Below are positions 18,301-27,078 of a stretch of DNA of 44,185 nucleotides, piece by piece (the stretch's first letter is position 1; each line of letters begins with the position of its first letter). The position numbers and the translations under genes were made by a program. Under the pieces are notes generated by a model. It ran no database searches and had not been told where the DNA came from. It saw only the letters and a list, made by a program, of their open reading frames with translations. This DNA comes from Sphingomonas sp. Ant H11 (GTDB lineage Bacteria > Pseudomonadota > Alphaproteobacteria > Sphingomonadales > Sphingomonadaceae): positions 1 through 44,185 of the forward strand of contig NZ_JSBN01000206.1 in assembly GCF_000797515.1 (NCBI RefSeq), written 5' to 3'.

Positions 18301-18373
18301 ACGCGCACGTCATCCCCGGCGTCGCAACAGCGGCGCAAAGGGCAACGATGCCGAAGAGATTCAGATGCCCCAT
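15305..18373 (-). CDS. TonB-dependent receptor with STN signalling domain
   Basis: A 1022-residue outer-membrane transporter. The signal peptide ends near MTCA. A secretin/TonB N-terminal domain follows at about residues 33-100 (LPAQPLRAALQTLARLYQVE). It is the part that contacts FecR. A TonB-box-like EIVVVGRR lies near residue 120, followed by the plug (VEELIGKRMSADARGVSF, VNLRGLGADETLVLVDG) and the 22-strand barrel region. The end FEFTLALAI is somewhat unlike the usual terminal Phe. Together with the ECF sigma and FecR genes it forms a transport-and-signalling unit. The substrate could be a siderophore or another large ligand; the sequence does not say which. The gene is intact over 3 kb. 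Confidence 0.93.
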   Translation of the reverse strand: MGHLNLFGIVALCAAVATPGMTCASPRPVKEVRLPAQPLRAALQTLARLYQVELLFSDAAIGTTGAPAVSGKYRIDDALKAVLDGTGFVERRTNGGGYIVVKATESETEAATAPVPEIVVVGRRTQNADIRRFTNDVQPYQVLTRADIRSAHASTVEELIGKRMSADARGVSFMHSPISGQASPQSTVNLRGLGADETLVLVDGRAMPRLPGRTLTFVQSDVNAVSPESIERAEIATSTAGGIYGPGAIAGVINLVLRRDYRGAALTVTSGVTQRGDAPQGRVDARIGFTPDHGATDVMVSFSRASSSALHIGDRDFAQRANDRILATAGAAYEYGDLPVSDSVNIAGSGRVPLTFKPEYGGGALGSFITTLPPGNGRSAAQTAALLLANAGRLDTTPSSSEEGRLRSLTVAQETSSILATIRHQFGGIEIYGDFIRLVDKGAVSGTTYGAFVQMSATDPNNPFQQDIDLSLPFYAYYSATRQRIVTTRGSVGAVVGLPAGWKANLDLSLGSARQELRQSGETMNLTALLQLAGFASPSPDAINPLGDSTALQAALASNAVPVFVSSVQTNRMSDLSVRLSGPVMALPGGALFATILAEQRYERVAPTTYVNQVFGLPLSNTLRGYSERVRSAYVEVRAPLVSDQARFAPLRGLEVQVAARIDATRVNASPDPKDDPQILYERYRGSERPVMVFTAGVKVRPLSRLLLRASLATGETSPPLQQLAGGSAQGAAIDPKRGNQIIAPPAYTLIVFKDPLVPERAATLSAGFVANPFGESGTKLSVDYSHIRRSREAGGPVGSALVILYYEDRYPGRVTRLPLTAEDAAKGYTAGAVTQIDTSYTTVGWTTIDAVDARIDLPFRSARHGDIGVFLAGTWQPLYRHYLANGYPLQNLTNRIDGALALRGNAGLNWTKGRLELGLAAQYYGAYSVEQGSALTTTLNPRLTARQGSSRIPASVTLDLAVAYRIPFDPGAARGRTLDLRFGIEDLLDHRPATVVSQEGGYSGYGDPRRRRFEFTLALAI

Positions 18374-18462
18374 TTTACCCCATTGCCGAACCCGGCTTCA
18401 CCTTTCTCCCACAAAAGGGAAACACGCTCGACCCGCCACGCCAAGAGAATCGTCGCCGCACA

Positions 18463-19733
18463 CTATTGGTGTGCGCGCGCCGCCGCTCTCCCCACAAGCA
18501 CGGCGACCAGGCATGCGATCCCACCGACCCCCAGCCCCCAGCGCGGATCGATCGAGTCGATCAGCCCGATGATCGACGCCCCGATCGGGGTCGATCGACG
18601 AACGCGGTCGACCACAAGGCGGTCACCCGCCCGCGATATTGTGGCGCGGCTGCCAACTGAATCGTCGCATTGCCCGTCGTGATGAAGGTAATGCTCGCCA
18701 GTCCGACGACAAACAGCAGAACGACCGCAATCGTTTGCGTGGGTGCGCACGCTGTCGCAAGCATCGCCGCCCCGTAAAGGGATGCCGCCCGAACCAGCCG
18801 CGGCAGACCAAGCTCCGGTCGCAGCATGCAATAGATGCCGCCCACCACCGAGCCCGCGCCGAAGGCACCGAGCAGCCAGCTATAGCTTGCCGCGCCGCCC
18901 GCAAGCGACACCTTTGCGAACAGCGGTAGACTAACCTCGAATTCGTAGGTGAACGTACCGATCAATGCCATCATCGCGACCGGCCCGAGAATTTCGGGGA
19001 CGGTCAGGGCATAGCGAAAACCTTCGAGCAGTTGCCCGGGGGCCGGCGTCACGCGCTGAACCGGATGCAGCGCGGACCGTTGCATCGCCAGCAACGCGGC
19101 GAGCACGGCAGCGAAGCTGATCGCGTTGACCAGAAAGCACCAACCGATCCCGACGGTGGTGATCAACAGCGCGGCAACGAGCGGTCCGACCGCGCGACCG
19201 ACATTGACCATCGTGCTGTTGATGGTGACCGCGTTGCGGATCAGCGGCTTGCCGACCATTTCCGGGATAAAGGCCTGGCGCGCCGGATTGTCGAGCGCGG
19301 ACAGGCATCCAAACAGAAGCGCGACCACGAACACGACGGTCATGTCGATCCGGTGCGTCAGCACCAAACCCGCCTGAAGCAGCGACAGCGACGCAAGCAG
19401 CGACGCGGTCGCCACCAGCAAGCGGCGCTTGCTCATCCGGTCGACCAGCAAGCCCGCATAGGGCGTCAGCAGCAGCACCGGGAGATACCGCGCGGCCGTA
19501 GCAAATCCCACTGCGGTCGCCGAGTTGGTCAGTTGCAGCACAAGGATCGCCTGGGCCACGGTCTCGGTCCAGGAGCCGATCAGGCTGATGCCCTGGCCAA
19601 TGGCGAAATGTCGAAAATTGCGCACCGACAGGGCGGCGAGCGGACCAATCGGGCGGTCCTCCTCCGACGGTGGCGAATTCCGTGGCGCGACCCTACCGTC
19701 CGCGCCGACCACGACCAGGCTTGCGTCGCTCAC
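18463..19733 (-). CDS. MFS exporter (EntS-like), 3' frameshift
   Basis: About 12 membrane helices and the features of the MFS_3/enterobactin-exporter family: NFRHFAIGQGISLIGSWTE at the N-terminus and DNPARQAFIPEMVG in the central loop. The main frame stops at 18561 in unnatural sequence (FVDRPRSGRRSSG). Restoring one G near 18597 continues as TPIGASIIGLIDSIDPRWG and ends at 18463 with a proper last helix, the ending I adopt. EntS homologues export siderophores or drugs. Its place between a FecIR/TonB-receptor set and the molybdenum oxidoreductase operon is suggestive but does not fix a substrate. Confidence 0.85.
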
Positions 19734-19835
19734 GCCGACCAGGCGTCCAGCGGTCGCCCATATTGGACGATCGCGCAGTCGACCGGCAGTCGGCCGTGCC
19801 GATGCCGTTCCGTGCGGGGGTGCGGGCCATTGCCA

Positions 19836-22106
19836 TTACCCCTCGGGCCCGAGTGCAGTCAGGATCGTCGCAGGATCGAGCGGCATGTCGCGCAGGCGCA
19901 GCCCCGTTGCATCCGCCAGCGCATTGGCGAGCGCCGCCGATGTCGGCCCCTGTGCCGTTTCGCCGGCACCGAGGAACGGCTGACCGGGTCGATCGAGCAC
20001 GACCACATCGATCGAGCCGGGTACGTCTTCGAAACGCAGGATCGGATAGGTGCCCCAGTCGAAACTGGTGCGGCGCGATTGGTCATAGGTCACGGCCTCG
20101 CGCGTTGCCCAGCTGATCGACTGGATGATCCCGCCTTCGACCTGGTTGGCAATACCGTCGGGACTGCCCGGCTGACCGGCATCGACGGCGGCGACGACGC
20201 GGTGGACGATGATGCGGCCGCTCTCCCGCACCAATTCGATTTCCATCGCAATCGCGCAATAGGCACCGATATTCTTGTAGCGCGCAAACGCCATTCCACA
20301 CCCGCGACGTCCATCGCCCTTGCGCCGAGACCGCCAGCCAAAACGTTCGGCAGCCGCAGCGATGACCGCGCGCGCGCGCGGATCTTCCATATGCGCCAAG
20401 CGGAAATCGAGCGGGTCGACGTGCGCGACAAGCGCAAGTTCGTCGAGCATGCTCTCGATCGAAAAGACGTTGAGATGCGCACCCAACGACCGCAGCGCCG
20501 AAACGCGCAGCGGCATTTGCGGCACGAAATGATAGATTACGTGCATGTTGCGGAAGCGGTAAAGCGGGTTGGCATTGCGATCGCCATCGCCCTCCGGCAT
20601 CGGAATTGGCGCGGGAACCTGCGGCGCGAAAGGCGGCACGATTTGTTGCGCGACGGCATAGCCGCCGGGCTGGACCGGCCGATTGTTGTGCGCATTGCTC
20701 CACACGTCATACTGCCACGAACTGATCTTGCGGTCGGCACCGAGCGATGCCCGTACCTTGGTGATCATCCCGCAGCCATTCGGCTCCCAGCCAAACTCCT
20801 GCTCGCGCATCCACTGCAACCGGATCGGCCGCCCCGGCAGGGCCATCGCGATCAGGGCAGCTTCGGCGGCGACGTCGTCGGCACCATTCTGGCCGTAACA
20901 CCCGGCCGAAGGGCTGTGAATGCAGCGAACCTGCTCGGGCTTGAGGCCGACCAGCCCGGCAACCGCGCGATGGACGTCGAACACACCCTGGCTGTGCGAC
21001 CAGATCGTCAGCGCTTTCTCGCCCTTGTCCTCGCGGAGCCACGCGACCGCGCATGACGGCCCGATCGAGCCGTGGCTGATCCACGGGCGGCTATACGATG
21101 CGGTGATCATGTGTTCCGTCGGCGATGTGGCGTCATGCGTATCGAGGACGACGATCTCGCGTGACGGCAGGCCGAGCAAGGTCTGCACCCCGTCGACCAC
21201 GGGTAGCGGTGGCATCGTCCGGACGTAATTGGCCCGCTGCGCCACCCGCATAGCGGTGATTGCTTGCCACTCGCTGGTCGCGACGACCGCGAGAAAGGTG
21301 CCATTCTCGACCACGGCGACAACGCCCGGCATCCGGCGCACCGCCGCCAGATCGGGCGTGACGAGGTTGGTGCCATAGCTTGGGCCGCGCATCACCCTTG
21401 CATGCAACATGCCGGGCAGCCGCAAATCCTGGACGTAAGCGGCACCGCCGGTCAGCTTGGCGGGGATATCGACGCGTGGATAATTTTTCCCGAGCGTCCG
21501 ATAGCTCGCGGGGTTGCGCAAGGGCGCGTTCGGGATCGCCTCGACATGTAGCGACACTTTCGCCGCGATCGCCCCATAGGCCAACCGCCGCCCATCGGGA
21601 GCGACGACATGGCCGTCTCCCGACGTCGTAAGCTGGTCGACCGGCAAGCTCCAAAGCTGCGCCGCTTGACGAGTCAAAATCATGCGGACGTTCGCGCCTG
21701 CATTCAGCAGCGCAGTGCCCCCGTCCATCATCGAATGGCTGCCGGCGGTGAGCCCTTCATCGGGGGTGCGGGCCGTGTCCGCAGTGATGAAGTCGATTTG
21801 CGCGGGCCGCAGATCGAGTTCCTCGGCGACGACTTGAAGCAACGCTGTCCGGATGCCCTGCCCCAACTCGGCCTTGCCCGAAAACACCGTGGTCCTCCCG
21901 TCAGACGCGATATGGATCCAGCTGTCGAGCTCGGGCGCGATCTTCAGGTCGCCCGGAAGGTCGGGCCGGAGCACCTGGGGGCCGCCGCCGCCTTCACCGC
22001 CCCCCGCCAGCGCGAGGCTGCGCGATGCGAAACTGAAGGCGACCAGCAACCCGCCGCCTGCAAGCACGTCGCGACGCGAAGGACGCAAAGGAAGAATTGT
22101 ACTCAT
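19836..22106 (-). CDS. Xanthine dehydrogenase-family molybdopterin subunit (IorB-like)
   Basis: The catalytic large subunit, 756 residues, of a periplasmic molybdenum hydroxylase. The N-terminus has a twin-arginine signal (SRRDVLAGGGLLVAFSF), so it is exported folded by Tat. Cofactor-binding segments include GKAELGQGIRTALLQVVAEE, GSHSMMDGG and RVSALRSLGAHLNVFSIESM. The conserved base Glu716 is in FLGAGETAQGPTSAA. The family includes isoquinoline 1-oxidoreductase and the three-subunit aldehyde dehydrogenases of acetic acid bacteria. The triheme cytochrome upstream makes an aldehyde or N-heterocycle dehydrogenase feeding the quinone pool most likely. The start overlaps the [2Fe-2S] subunit stop. 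The exact substrate cannot be read from the sequence. Confidence 0.92.
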   Translation of the reverse strand: MSTILPLRPSRRDVLAGGGLLVAFSFASRSLALAGGGEGGGGPQVLRPDLPGDLKIAPELDSWIHIASDGRTTVFSGKAELGQGIRTALLQVVAEELDLRPAQIDFITADTARTPDEGLTAGSHSMMDGGTALLNAGANVRMILTRQAAQLWSLPVDQLTTSGDGHVVAPDGRRLAYGAIAAKVSLHVEAIPNAPLRNPASYRTLGKNYPRVDIPAKLTGGAAYVQDLRLPGMLHARVMRGPSYGTNLVTPDLAAVRRMPGVVAVVENGTFLAVVATSEWQAITAMRVAQRANYVRTMPPLPVVDGVQTLLGLPSREIVVLDTHDATSPTEHMITASYSRPWISHGSIGPSCAVAWLREDKGEKALTIWSHSQGVFDVHRAVAGLVGLKPEQVRCIHSPSAGCYGQNGADDVAAEAALIAMALPGRPIRLQWMREQEFGWEPNGCGMITKVRASLGADRKISSWQYDVWSNAHNNRPVQPGGYAVAQQIVPPFAPQVPAPIPMPEGDGDRNANPLYRFRNMHVIYHFVPQMPLRVSALRSLGAHLNVFSIESMLDELALVAHVDPLDFRLAHMEDPRARAVIAAAAERFGWRSRRKGDGRRGCGMAFARYKNIGAYCAIAMEIELVRESGRIIVHRVVAAVDAGQPGSPDGIANQVEGGIIQSISWATREAVTYDQSRRTSFDWGTYPILRFEDVPGSIDVVVLDRPGQPFLGAGETAQGPTSAALANALADATGLRLRDMPLDPATILTALGPEG

Positions 22107-22579
22107 GCCGTATGTCCATCGCGCGGAAGCCCCGCGACGCGGCGAATAGCGCGCAAGATGCGCATGTGCGTTCCGCAGCGACAGAGGTTGGTCTGCATGT
22201 GACGGCGGATCTCCGCCTCGTCAGGATGAGGATTGGCATCGAGCAGCGCCTGCGCGCGCATGATCATGCCAGCGATGCAATAGCCGCACTGCGCCGCCTG
22301 TTCCTCGGCAAACGCGCGTTGCAACGGACCGGGATGGTCGATCGTGCCCAGCCCCTCCACCGTCCGCACCGCCCGCCCGGCCGCGACTGCGACGGGGGTC
22401 ACGCAGGAGAAGATCGCCTTGCCATCGAGCTGGACCGTGCACGCACCGCACTGGCCAAGTCCGCAGCCATATTTCGCGCCATCGAGCGCCAATTCGCCCC
22501 GCAATACATAAAGCAATGGCGTCGCCGGATCGACCTCCACCTTATGGGTGACGCCGTTGACGGTAAGCGAAATCGTCAT
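22103..22579 (-). CDS. [2Fe-2S] subunit of molybdenum oxidoreductase (IorA-like)
   Basis: A 158-residue electron-transfer subunit. The plant-type ferredoxin domain has Cys39, Cys44, Cys47 and Cys59 (YGCGLGQCGACTVQ). The second, all-helical domain has Cys98, Cys101, Cys133 and Cys135 (QCGYCIAGM and NLCRCGTH), the full set for two [2Fe-2S] clusters. There is no signal peptide, so it is presumably carried out with the Tat-exported large subunit. The start at 22579 overlaps the cytochrome stop, and the stop overlaps the large-subunit start, giving three coupled genes. Confidence 0.95.
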   Translation of the reverse strand: MTISLTVNGVTHKVEVDPATPLLYVLRGELALDGAKYGCGLGQCGACTVQLDGKAIFSCVTPVAVAAGRAVRTVEGLGTIDHPGPLQRAFAEEQAAQCGYCIAGMIMRAQALLDANPHPDEAEIRRHMQTNLCRCGTHMRILRAIRRVAGLPRDGHTA

Positions 22580-23894
22580 TGCGCGGTGCCTTCCTTGCGG
22601 GCGCTCTTCACGCGTTTCTCGAGGTCGGCCCACGCCGGCTCGTCCGTATAGCGGGCGCGGGCATAGGCCAGCGTCTGCGCCACTTCGGCATTGCTCAGAC
22701 TGTCGGCAAAGCTCGGCATTTTGGGGCCGCGGTCGGCGACAGGCGGGGCGATCCCCTGCAACACAGCCTGGATCGCACTGGTCGGATCGGCGTCGCGCAG
22801 GCTGGTTGCCAGCGCGAGCGACGGCCGCCCCTGCCCCATCATCGGTGCACCGGGTCCATGACAGCCGGCACAAGCCCCCGCAAAAAGGACGGCACCGGCC
22901 GGATTGGTGCCCGCCGCACGGTCGGGCGCGTCGATCGATCGCGCAACGGCGGCGTTGTCCCGTCGTCCCCCGGCCATTTTCGAGGCGATATAGGTGGCGA
23001 TGGCGCGGACATCGCCCTCGGGCACCTGCGCCAGATCGGCCACGACCGGCCCCATCGGCCCGGCCGCCGCGCTATGTTGCGGCGAGATACCGGTACGAAG
23101 ATAGGTGAACAGCGCGTCCTTCGTCCATACGATGGCAGCAGGGTTACGCGCATCGAGCGCGGGCGCGCGCCAGCCCTCCGCAACGCCGCCGGCATAGGCC
23201 CGCGAACGCTCCTCGGCCCCGGCGAGGTTACGTGGCGTATGGCAAGCCCCGCAATGGCCGAGGCTTTCGGCCAGATAGGCACCGCGATTCCATTCGGCCG
23301 ATTGCGTGGGATCACCTTTACCGGCCCCTTGTGCAGAAAAAGCAGCTTCCATCCCGCCAGCAACGGGCGGAATCCGAGCGGCGGGATCAGCTTGTTCGGC
23401 GGTGCCGGGGCCACCACCGGGTCGCGCGTCATCAGATACGCATAAAGCGCATCAAGGTCGCGATCGGTGGTGTGGGTGAAATGCTCATAGGGCAAGGCCG
23501 GGTAGAGATGGCTCCCGTCACGCGCCACGCCGTCTTTCAACGCCCGACGAAAGGCCGCCGCCGACCAATTGCCAATGCCAGTGGCGGGATCGGGCGTAAG
23601 ATTGTCGGAATACAGCGTGCCGAACGGGGTCGGCAGTGCACGGCCACCGGCGAACGGCCGTCCGCCATCCGCGGTGTGACACACCGCGCAATCCCCGATT
23701 CTGGCCAGAATTGCGCCGCGCGCGATCTCGGTCTGCGCGAAACTTGCGCGTGGAGGAACGGCAATCGGCGCGATTGCTGGCCGCCAACTCGCGGCCAGCG
23801 CGCCCAGAACGCCAATCAATCCCAAGACCGCGACGATCAGGAGATTGCGTCGGGTGATCAGACGCCGAGCATTAGCCACGGGACGACACCGCAT
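22576..23894 (-). pseudogene. Membrane-anchored triheme cytochrome c, one frameshift
   Basis: The electron-acceptor subunit of the molybdenum enzyme. The first frame gives a membrane anchor (RRNLLIVAVLGLIGVLGALA) and the first haem site CAVCH (Cys69-His73), then runs to GWKLLFLHKGPVK. One base appears to be missing at the CC of 23315-23316. The second frame continues KGDPTQSAEWNRGAYLAESL and carries CGACH and CAGCH. Rejoined, the protein is about 440 residues with three haems, the size and pattern of alcohol/aldehyde-dehydrogenase cytochrome subunits that reduce ubiquinone. It is first in its operon and divergent from the response-regulator genes. Confidence 0.88.
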
Positions 23895-24232
23895 TCAATC
23901 TGGTGGTCACTGCCTCAATCCGCAGGCGCTTGTGTCGCAGCGACATAACGGTCTCCCAGCGGTGTTATGCGACGTCCAGCCTAAGTGCGTCGCGCCTGCT
24001 TGGGCGATATCAGGCCGCCCGGTCGATCATCCTTTCGTATGGGATTGCCAGACTTGGGTTTGCTGGCAGAATCGCACGCGCCTGCATAAGCAGGTGTACC
24101 GCGCGGTAGCGCGGGGACAGCCGCGCAAGCCCAAAGGGCGATACGGCCGCGCTTCGAGCGATATTACGGCGACACTCGCGCCGGGTCTGACTTCGGGCGC
24201 GCGCACGACGCGACATCTTGGAAGGGGGGCGA
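23895..24232. other. Divergent intergenic region with hairpins
   Basis: It separates the molybdenum-enzyme operon (minus) from the signalling island (plus). It contains site G of the recurrent element, a CATAAC/GTTATG inverted repeat around 23943-23968, and two short perfect hairpins, CCTGCATAAGCAGG (24081-24094) and CCGCGCGGTAGCGCGG (24099-24114). The hairpins would lie in the leader of the plus-strand transcript. I see no gene. Confidence 0.5.
24030..24043 (+). promoter_or_regulatory. Recurrent promoter element, site G (variant)
   Basis: TCCTTTCGTATGGG matches the shared element if one T of its T3 run is ignored. The spacing is therefore one base longer than in the other copies, and the -10-like half is TATGGG. 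It lies 189 bases before the FixJ-type regulator. It is the weakest copy in the set. Confidence 0.35.
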
Positions 24233-24886
24233 GTGTCACAAGGCGAGCAGGCAGGCGGCGAAGCGCCAGGCTATCTGGCACCGACCGTGATGATTGTCGA
24301 CGATGACACAATGGTGCGGGGAGCAATGGATTCCCTGTTTCGCTCGATCGGTCTGCAAACCCTGCTGTTCGATTCCGCGCAAGCGTTGCTCGATCATCCC
24401 CTCCCCGCAGGTCCTTCATGTCTGGTGGTGGATGTCCGTTTGCCCCGGATGAGCGGCATGGAAATCCAGGCCAAGCTCGCCGAACGCGGCGACCGCGCGC
24501 CCATCATTTTTATGAGTGGCCATGGTGATATCGCGATGAGCGTCCGCGCGATGAAGGCCGGTGCCGTCGATTTTCTCGCCAAGCCGTTCCGTGATCAGGA
24601 CATCATAGACGCCGTGCTCGCCGCACTCGACCGTGATCGCGATCGCTTGGCAACCGAGGGCGCGCTGGAGGCCGCAAGCAGGCGGCACGCTGCACTGACG
24701 CGCCGCGAGACAGAAGTGATGGCGCTGGTGGTCGCGGGCCTGATGAACAAACAGATCGCGTCCGAACTGGGCATCAGTGAAATCACAGTAAAGATGCATC
24801 GTGGCACCATGATGAAAAAGATGGGCGTTCGCACCGTCGCCGATCTCGTGCGGATCGCAGCGATTGTGAATCGCCGCCCCCCGTGA
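24233..24886 (+). CDS. FixJ-type response regulator
   Basis: A 217-residue regulator with a receiver domain and a LuxR-type helix-turn-helix. The acidic pocket is IVDDD, the phospho-acceptor is Asp67 (VVDVRLPRMSG), and the switch region reads FMSGHGDIAMSVRAMKAGAV with KPF. The DNA-binding domain is LTRRETEVMALVVAGLMNKQ followed by LGISEITVKMHRGTMMKKM. I choose the GTG at 24233, preceded by GGAAGGGG, over an in-frame TTG 15 bases earlier. It is the first gene of the signalling island and a candidate regulator of the shared promoter element or of the divergent molybdenum-enzyme operon (inference). Confidence 0.93.
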   Translation: MSQGEQAGGEAPGYLAPTVMIVDDDTMVRGAMDSLFRSIGLQTLLFDSAQALLDHPLPAGPSCLVVDVRLPRMSGMEIQAKLAERGDRAPIIFMSGHGDIAMSVRAMKAGAVDFLAKPFRDQDIIDAVLAALDRDRDRLATEGALEAASRRHAALTRRETEVMALVVAGLMNKQIASELGISEITVKMHRGTMMKKMGVRTVADLVRIAAIVNRRPP

Positions 24887-24893
24887 TTCCCAG

Positions 24894-24906
24894 ACCTCTG
24901 TATGAT
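24894..24906 (+). promoter_or_regulatory. Recurrent 13-mer promoter element, site I
   Basis: ACCTCTGTATGAT, preceded by CAG, 63 bases upstream of the receiver-only regulator. Over the longer span CAGACCTCTGTATGATG it differs from site H by a single base. It lies immediately after the stop of the FixJ-type gene, so the next gene has its own promoter. Confidence 0.65.
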
Positions 24907-24969
24907 GTTCTGATGCGATTTTACGGTGTAGAGAGCGAACGACGCACAGGGCTGCGATCAGGAGCGTCA

Positions 24970-25344
24970 ATGGACCCGGAAGCACGGACTGTGGCAATCG
25001 TCGAGGACGACGATTTAGTCCGCTCCGCAACCGTTAGCCTGGTGCGCTCGCTTGGGCTTCAAGTCGCGCCTTACAGGTCGGCGCTCGAGTTCCTCGACGC
25101 TCCACCCGAATCGCTTGGCTGCATCCTTTCGGATTTTCATATGCCTGGCATGTCCGGCCTTGAATTTCACGAGACCCTTCGCGCGCGCGGAGACCGCATT
25201 CCCTTCATCCTGATCACCGCCTATCCGACCGAGCAAATCCGGGAGCGTGCAAACGAGGGGGGCATCCTTTGCCTCCTCGAAAAGCCTGGAACGACGGAAA
25301 GTCTAGTCGCATGCCTGAGCCAGATTTTCGGCCCCCTTGGCTGA
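24970..25344 (+). CDS. Single-domain (receiver-only) response regulator
   Basis: A 124-residue CheY-like protein with the phosphorylation pocket at Glu12/Asp13/Asp14, acceptor Asp55 (ILSDFHMPGMSG), Thr83 and the conserved Lys in LEKP. There is no output domain, so it probably acts as a phosphate sink or relay, or modulates one of the kinases by protein contact. The ATG at 24970 with AGGAG upstream is preferred over an in-frame upstream start at 24883, because that longer form would run through site I. It is related to the FixJ-type receiver next to it. Confidence 0.9.
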   Translation: MDPEARTVAIVEDDDLVRSATVSLVRSLGLQVAPYRSALEFLDAPPESLGCILSDFHMPGMSGLEFHETLRARGDRIPFILITAYPTEQIRERANEGGILCLLEKPGTTESLVACLSQIFGPLG

Positions 25345-25468
25345 CCGCGCGCGGGACACGCATCCGCTGCAAACAAAAGTTCCTGCGCGCCCACCCTTTC
25401 GAGGGTATCGGGCGACGCCCACGGACCACTAATGTAGCCAGATTGGGGACACTATAAGGACGTCGACC

Positions 25469-27078
25469 GTGACAAAGTACCGTCCGGCAAGCGCGCTTGA
25501 GGGTCGCATCGCTTCAGGCTGGAGCTTGGTAATCAGTGCAGCGCTGACCGCTGCCATTTTCGCAGCCGATACGATTTTCATCATATCACCTGCTTTGTCC
25601 GTCCTTTACATTCTGCCGCTGCTCATCCTTGGCAATAGCGGAGCGCGGGCGCTGGTTGCGCACTTTGCGGCGATCTGCATCGGTCTCGCCATAACCGCCT
25701 TTGTCCTGGGCCTGCCGCTCAGCTTCGGGCCGATGGCCTTGCCGAACCTCGCAATCGGGATCATCGCGATTTCGGTAACAGCCCGACAACTCATTCGGTC
25801 CGAACGCCTGCAACGGCAGTTGGCGGCCGACGAGCGACGCTATCGCGGTGTCTTTAACAGCATGGCGGTCGCCATTTGGGAGTGCGACTTGCGGCCAATT
25901 GAAACGGCCGTTTCCGATTTGCAGGCGCGCGGTGTGCGCAATATACGCCAGCACCTCGCCCATCACTCCGACCTTGTCGCGACCTGCGCCGGAGGGTCTT
26001 GATCACCGACGTCAACGATACCGCGCTGCGAATGATCGGCGTGCCGGACAAGCAAGCGTTTCTGCGGCAACTCGACGACTTCCTCGTCGACAGCGACGAG
26101 GCGTTCATTTCCTGCATCACCGCGATCTCCGAGCAGCAGCCGTTGTTTCAAACCCAAACCCGCGTGCGAACCGCCAAGGGGGAGGAACTGGATGTCTTGA
26201 TGGCCTTTGGTCTCGAGGGCAGTTCACCGCTCGAGCGCGTGGTCGTCAGCCTGTTCAACATGACCGAGCAGAACCGCCTCGCTCGCCTCATCGCCGAAAA
26301 TAAGGAGCAGCTTGCCCGCGCCCAGCAGAGCGCGGCACTTGGCCAGATGTCCGCCTCGATCGCACACGAGATTGAGCAACCGCTTACCGCGATTCAAACA
26401 AGCCTCGACGCCGCAACGCGGTGGCTCCGGCGCGACCCGATCGCGGTCGGCGAAGTCAACGCCTCGATCCAGACCGGGCTGCACGCAACACAGCGCGCGA
26501 TGGACGTCATCCGCCGCATCCGCGCCTTGATCATTGGTAATACCGAAACCGAATCCAGTGCCCTGGAAATCGATGCGCTTGTCGAAGAGGCAACGACGCT
26601 GATCGAGACCGATATCATCAACAGCGGAACGCGGGTGGTGCATGTGTTGAATGCCCGCACGGTGCTCCACGCCGATCGTATCCTGTTGCAGCAGGTGGTG
26701 GTCAATCTCGTTCGAAACGCAGTGCAGGCCATGGCCCAAACGCCCCCGGACGAGCGCCGAATTTTGATCGAAACGATGGTCGTTGAGGACGTTGTCCGCC
26801 TGAAAATTACCGATTGCGGCCCCGGCTGGCCCCCGGAAATTCTGGCCGAGGCTTTTGCGGCATTCCGCTCGACCAAACCCGGCGGGATGGGCATTGGCCT
26901 TTCTGTCTGTCGTACGATCATCGAGGCCCATGGTGGATCGATCAGCTTGCGCGACGCCGAAACGGGCGGCGCTACGGTCGAAATTATGTTGCCTGCGAGC
27001 CAGCCTGCGGCGAACGCGGCATCGCTCAGCAGCGATTTGCGGATGCAGATCCGCAAGAACGTAGCAAGCGCGCGCTGA
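25469..27078 (+). pseudogene. PAS-domain sensor histidine kinase, one frameshift
   Basis: A paralogue of the kinase at 11691-13217. It starts with GTG behind AAGGA. The first frame gives about five membrane helices (residues ~17-110) and the PAS start (YRGVFNSMAVAIWECDL), ending at CAGGS. One G seems missing from the G3 run at 25994-25996. The second frame resumes as LITDVNDTALRMIG, and then HisKA (SIAHEIEQPLTAIQTS), an N box (QVVVNLVRNAVQAM), a G1 box (ITDCGPGWP) and a G2 box (GGMGIGLSVCRTII). The H box reads HEIEQP where the paralogue has HEVNQP; the Glu in place of Asn is unusual and may affect phosphatase or autokinase balance. Rejoined length is about 536 residues. It lies between receiver-only and FixJ-type regulators, its likely partners. 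Confidence 0.88.

Noticed and set aside
17441..18682. A long plus-strand frame opposite the TonB receptor start
   Set aside because: It is Arg/His/Gln-rich, starts inside the receptor gene and has no recognisable domain.
19032..21056. A 674-codon plus-strand frame across the MFS and molybdenum-subunit genes
   Set aside because: It is antisense to two conserved genes and has a biased composition (Arg, Asp, His, Gln). The minus-strand genes fully explain the DNA.
24081..24114. The two short hairpins as a riboswitch or CRISPR-like repeat
   Set aside because: They are unrelated to each other in sequence, are not repeated, and show no larger conserved fold that I recognise.
24883..24969. An upstream in-frame start for the receiver-only regulator
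   Set aside because: The extension would run through a strong copy of the promoter element. The ATG at 24970 has a proper ribosome-binding site and gives the normal domain length.
25430..25450. A possible further copy of the recurrent element before the second kinase (ACCACTAATGTAG)
   Set aside because: It lacks the invariant GTAT at the right spacing, so the match is no better than chance.
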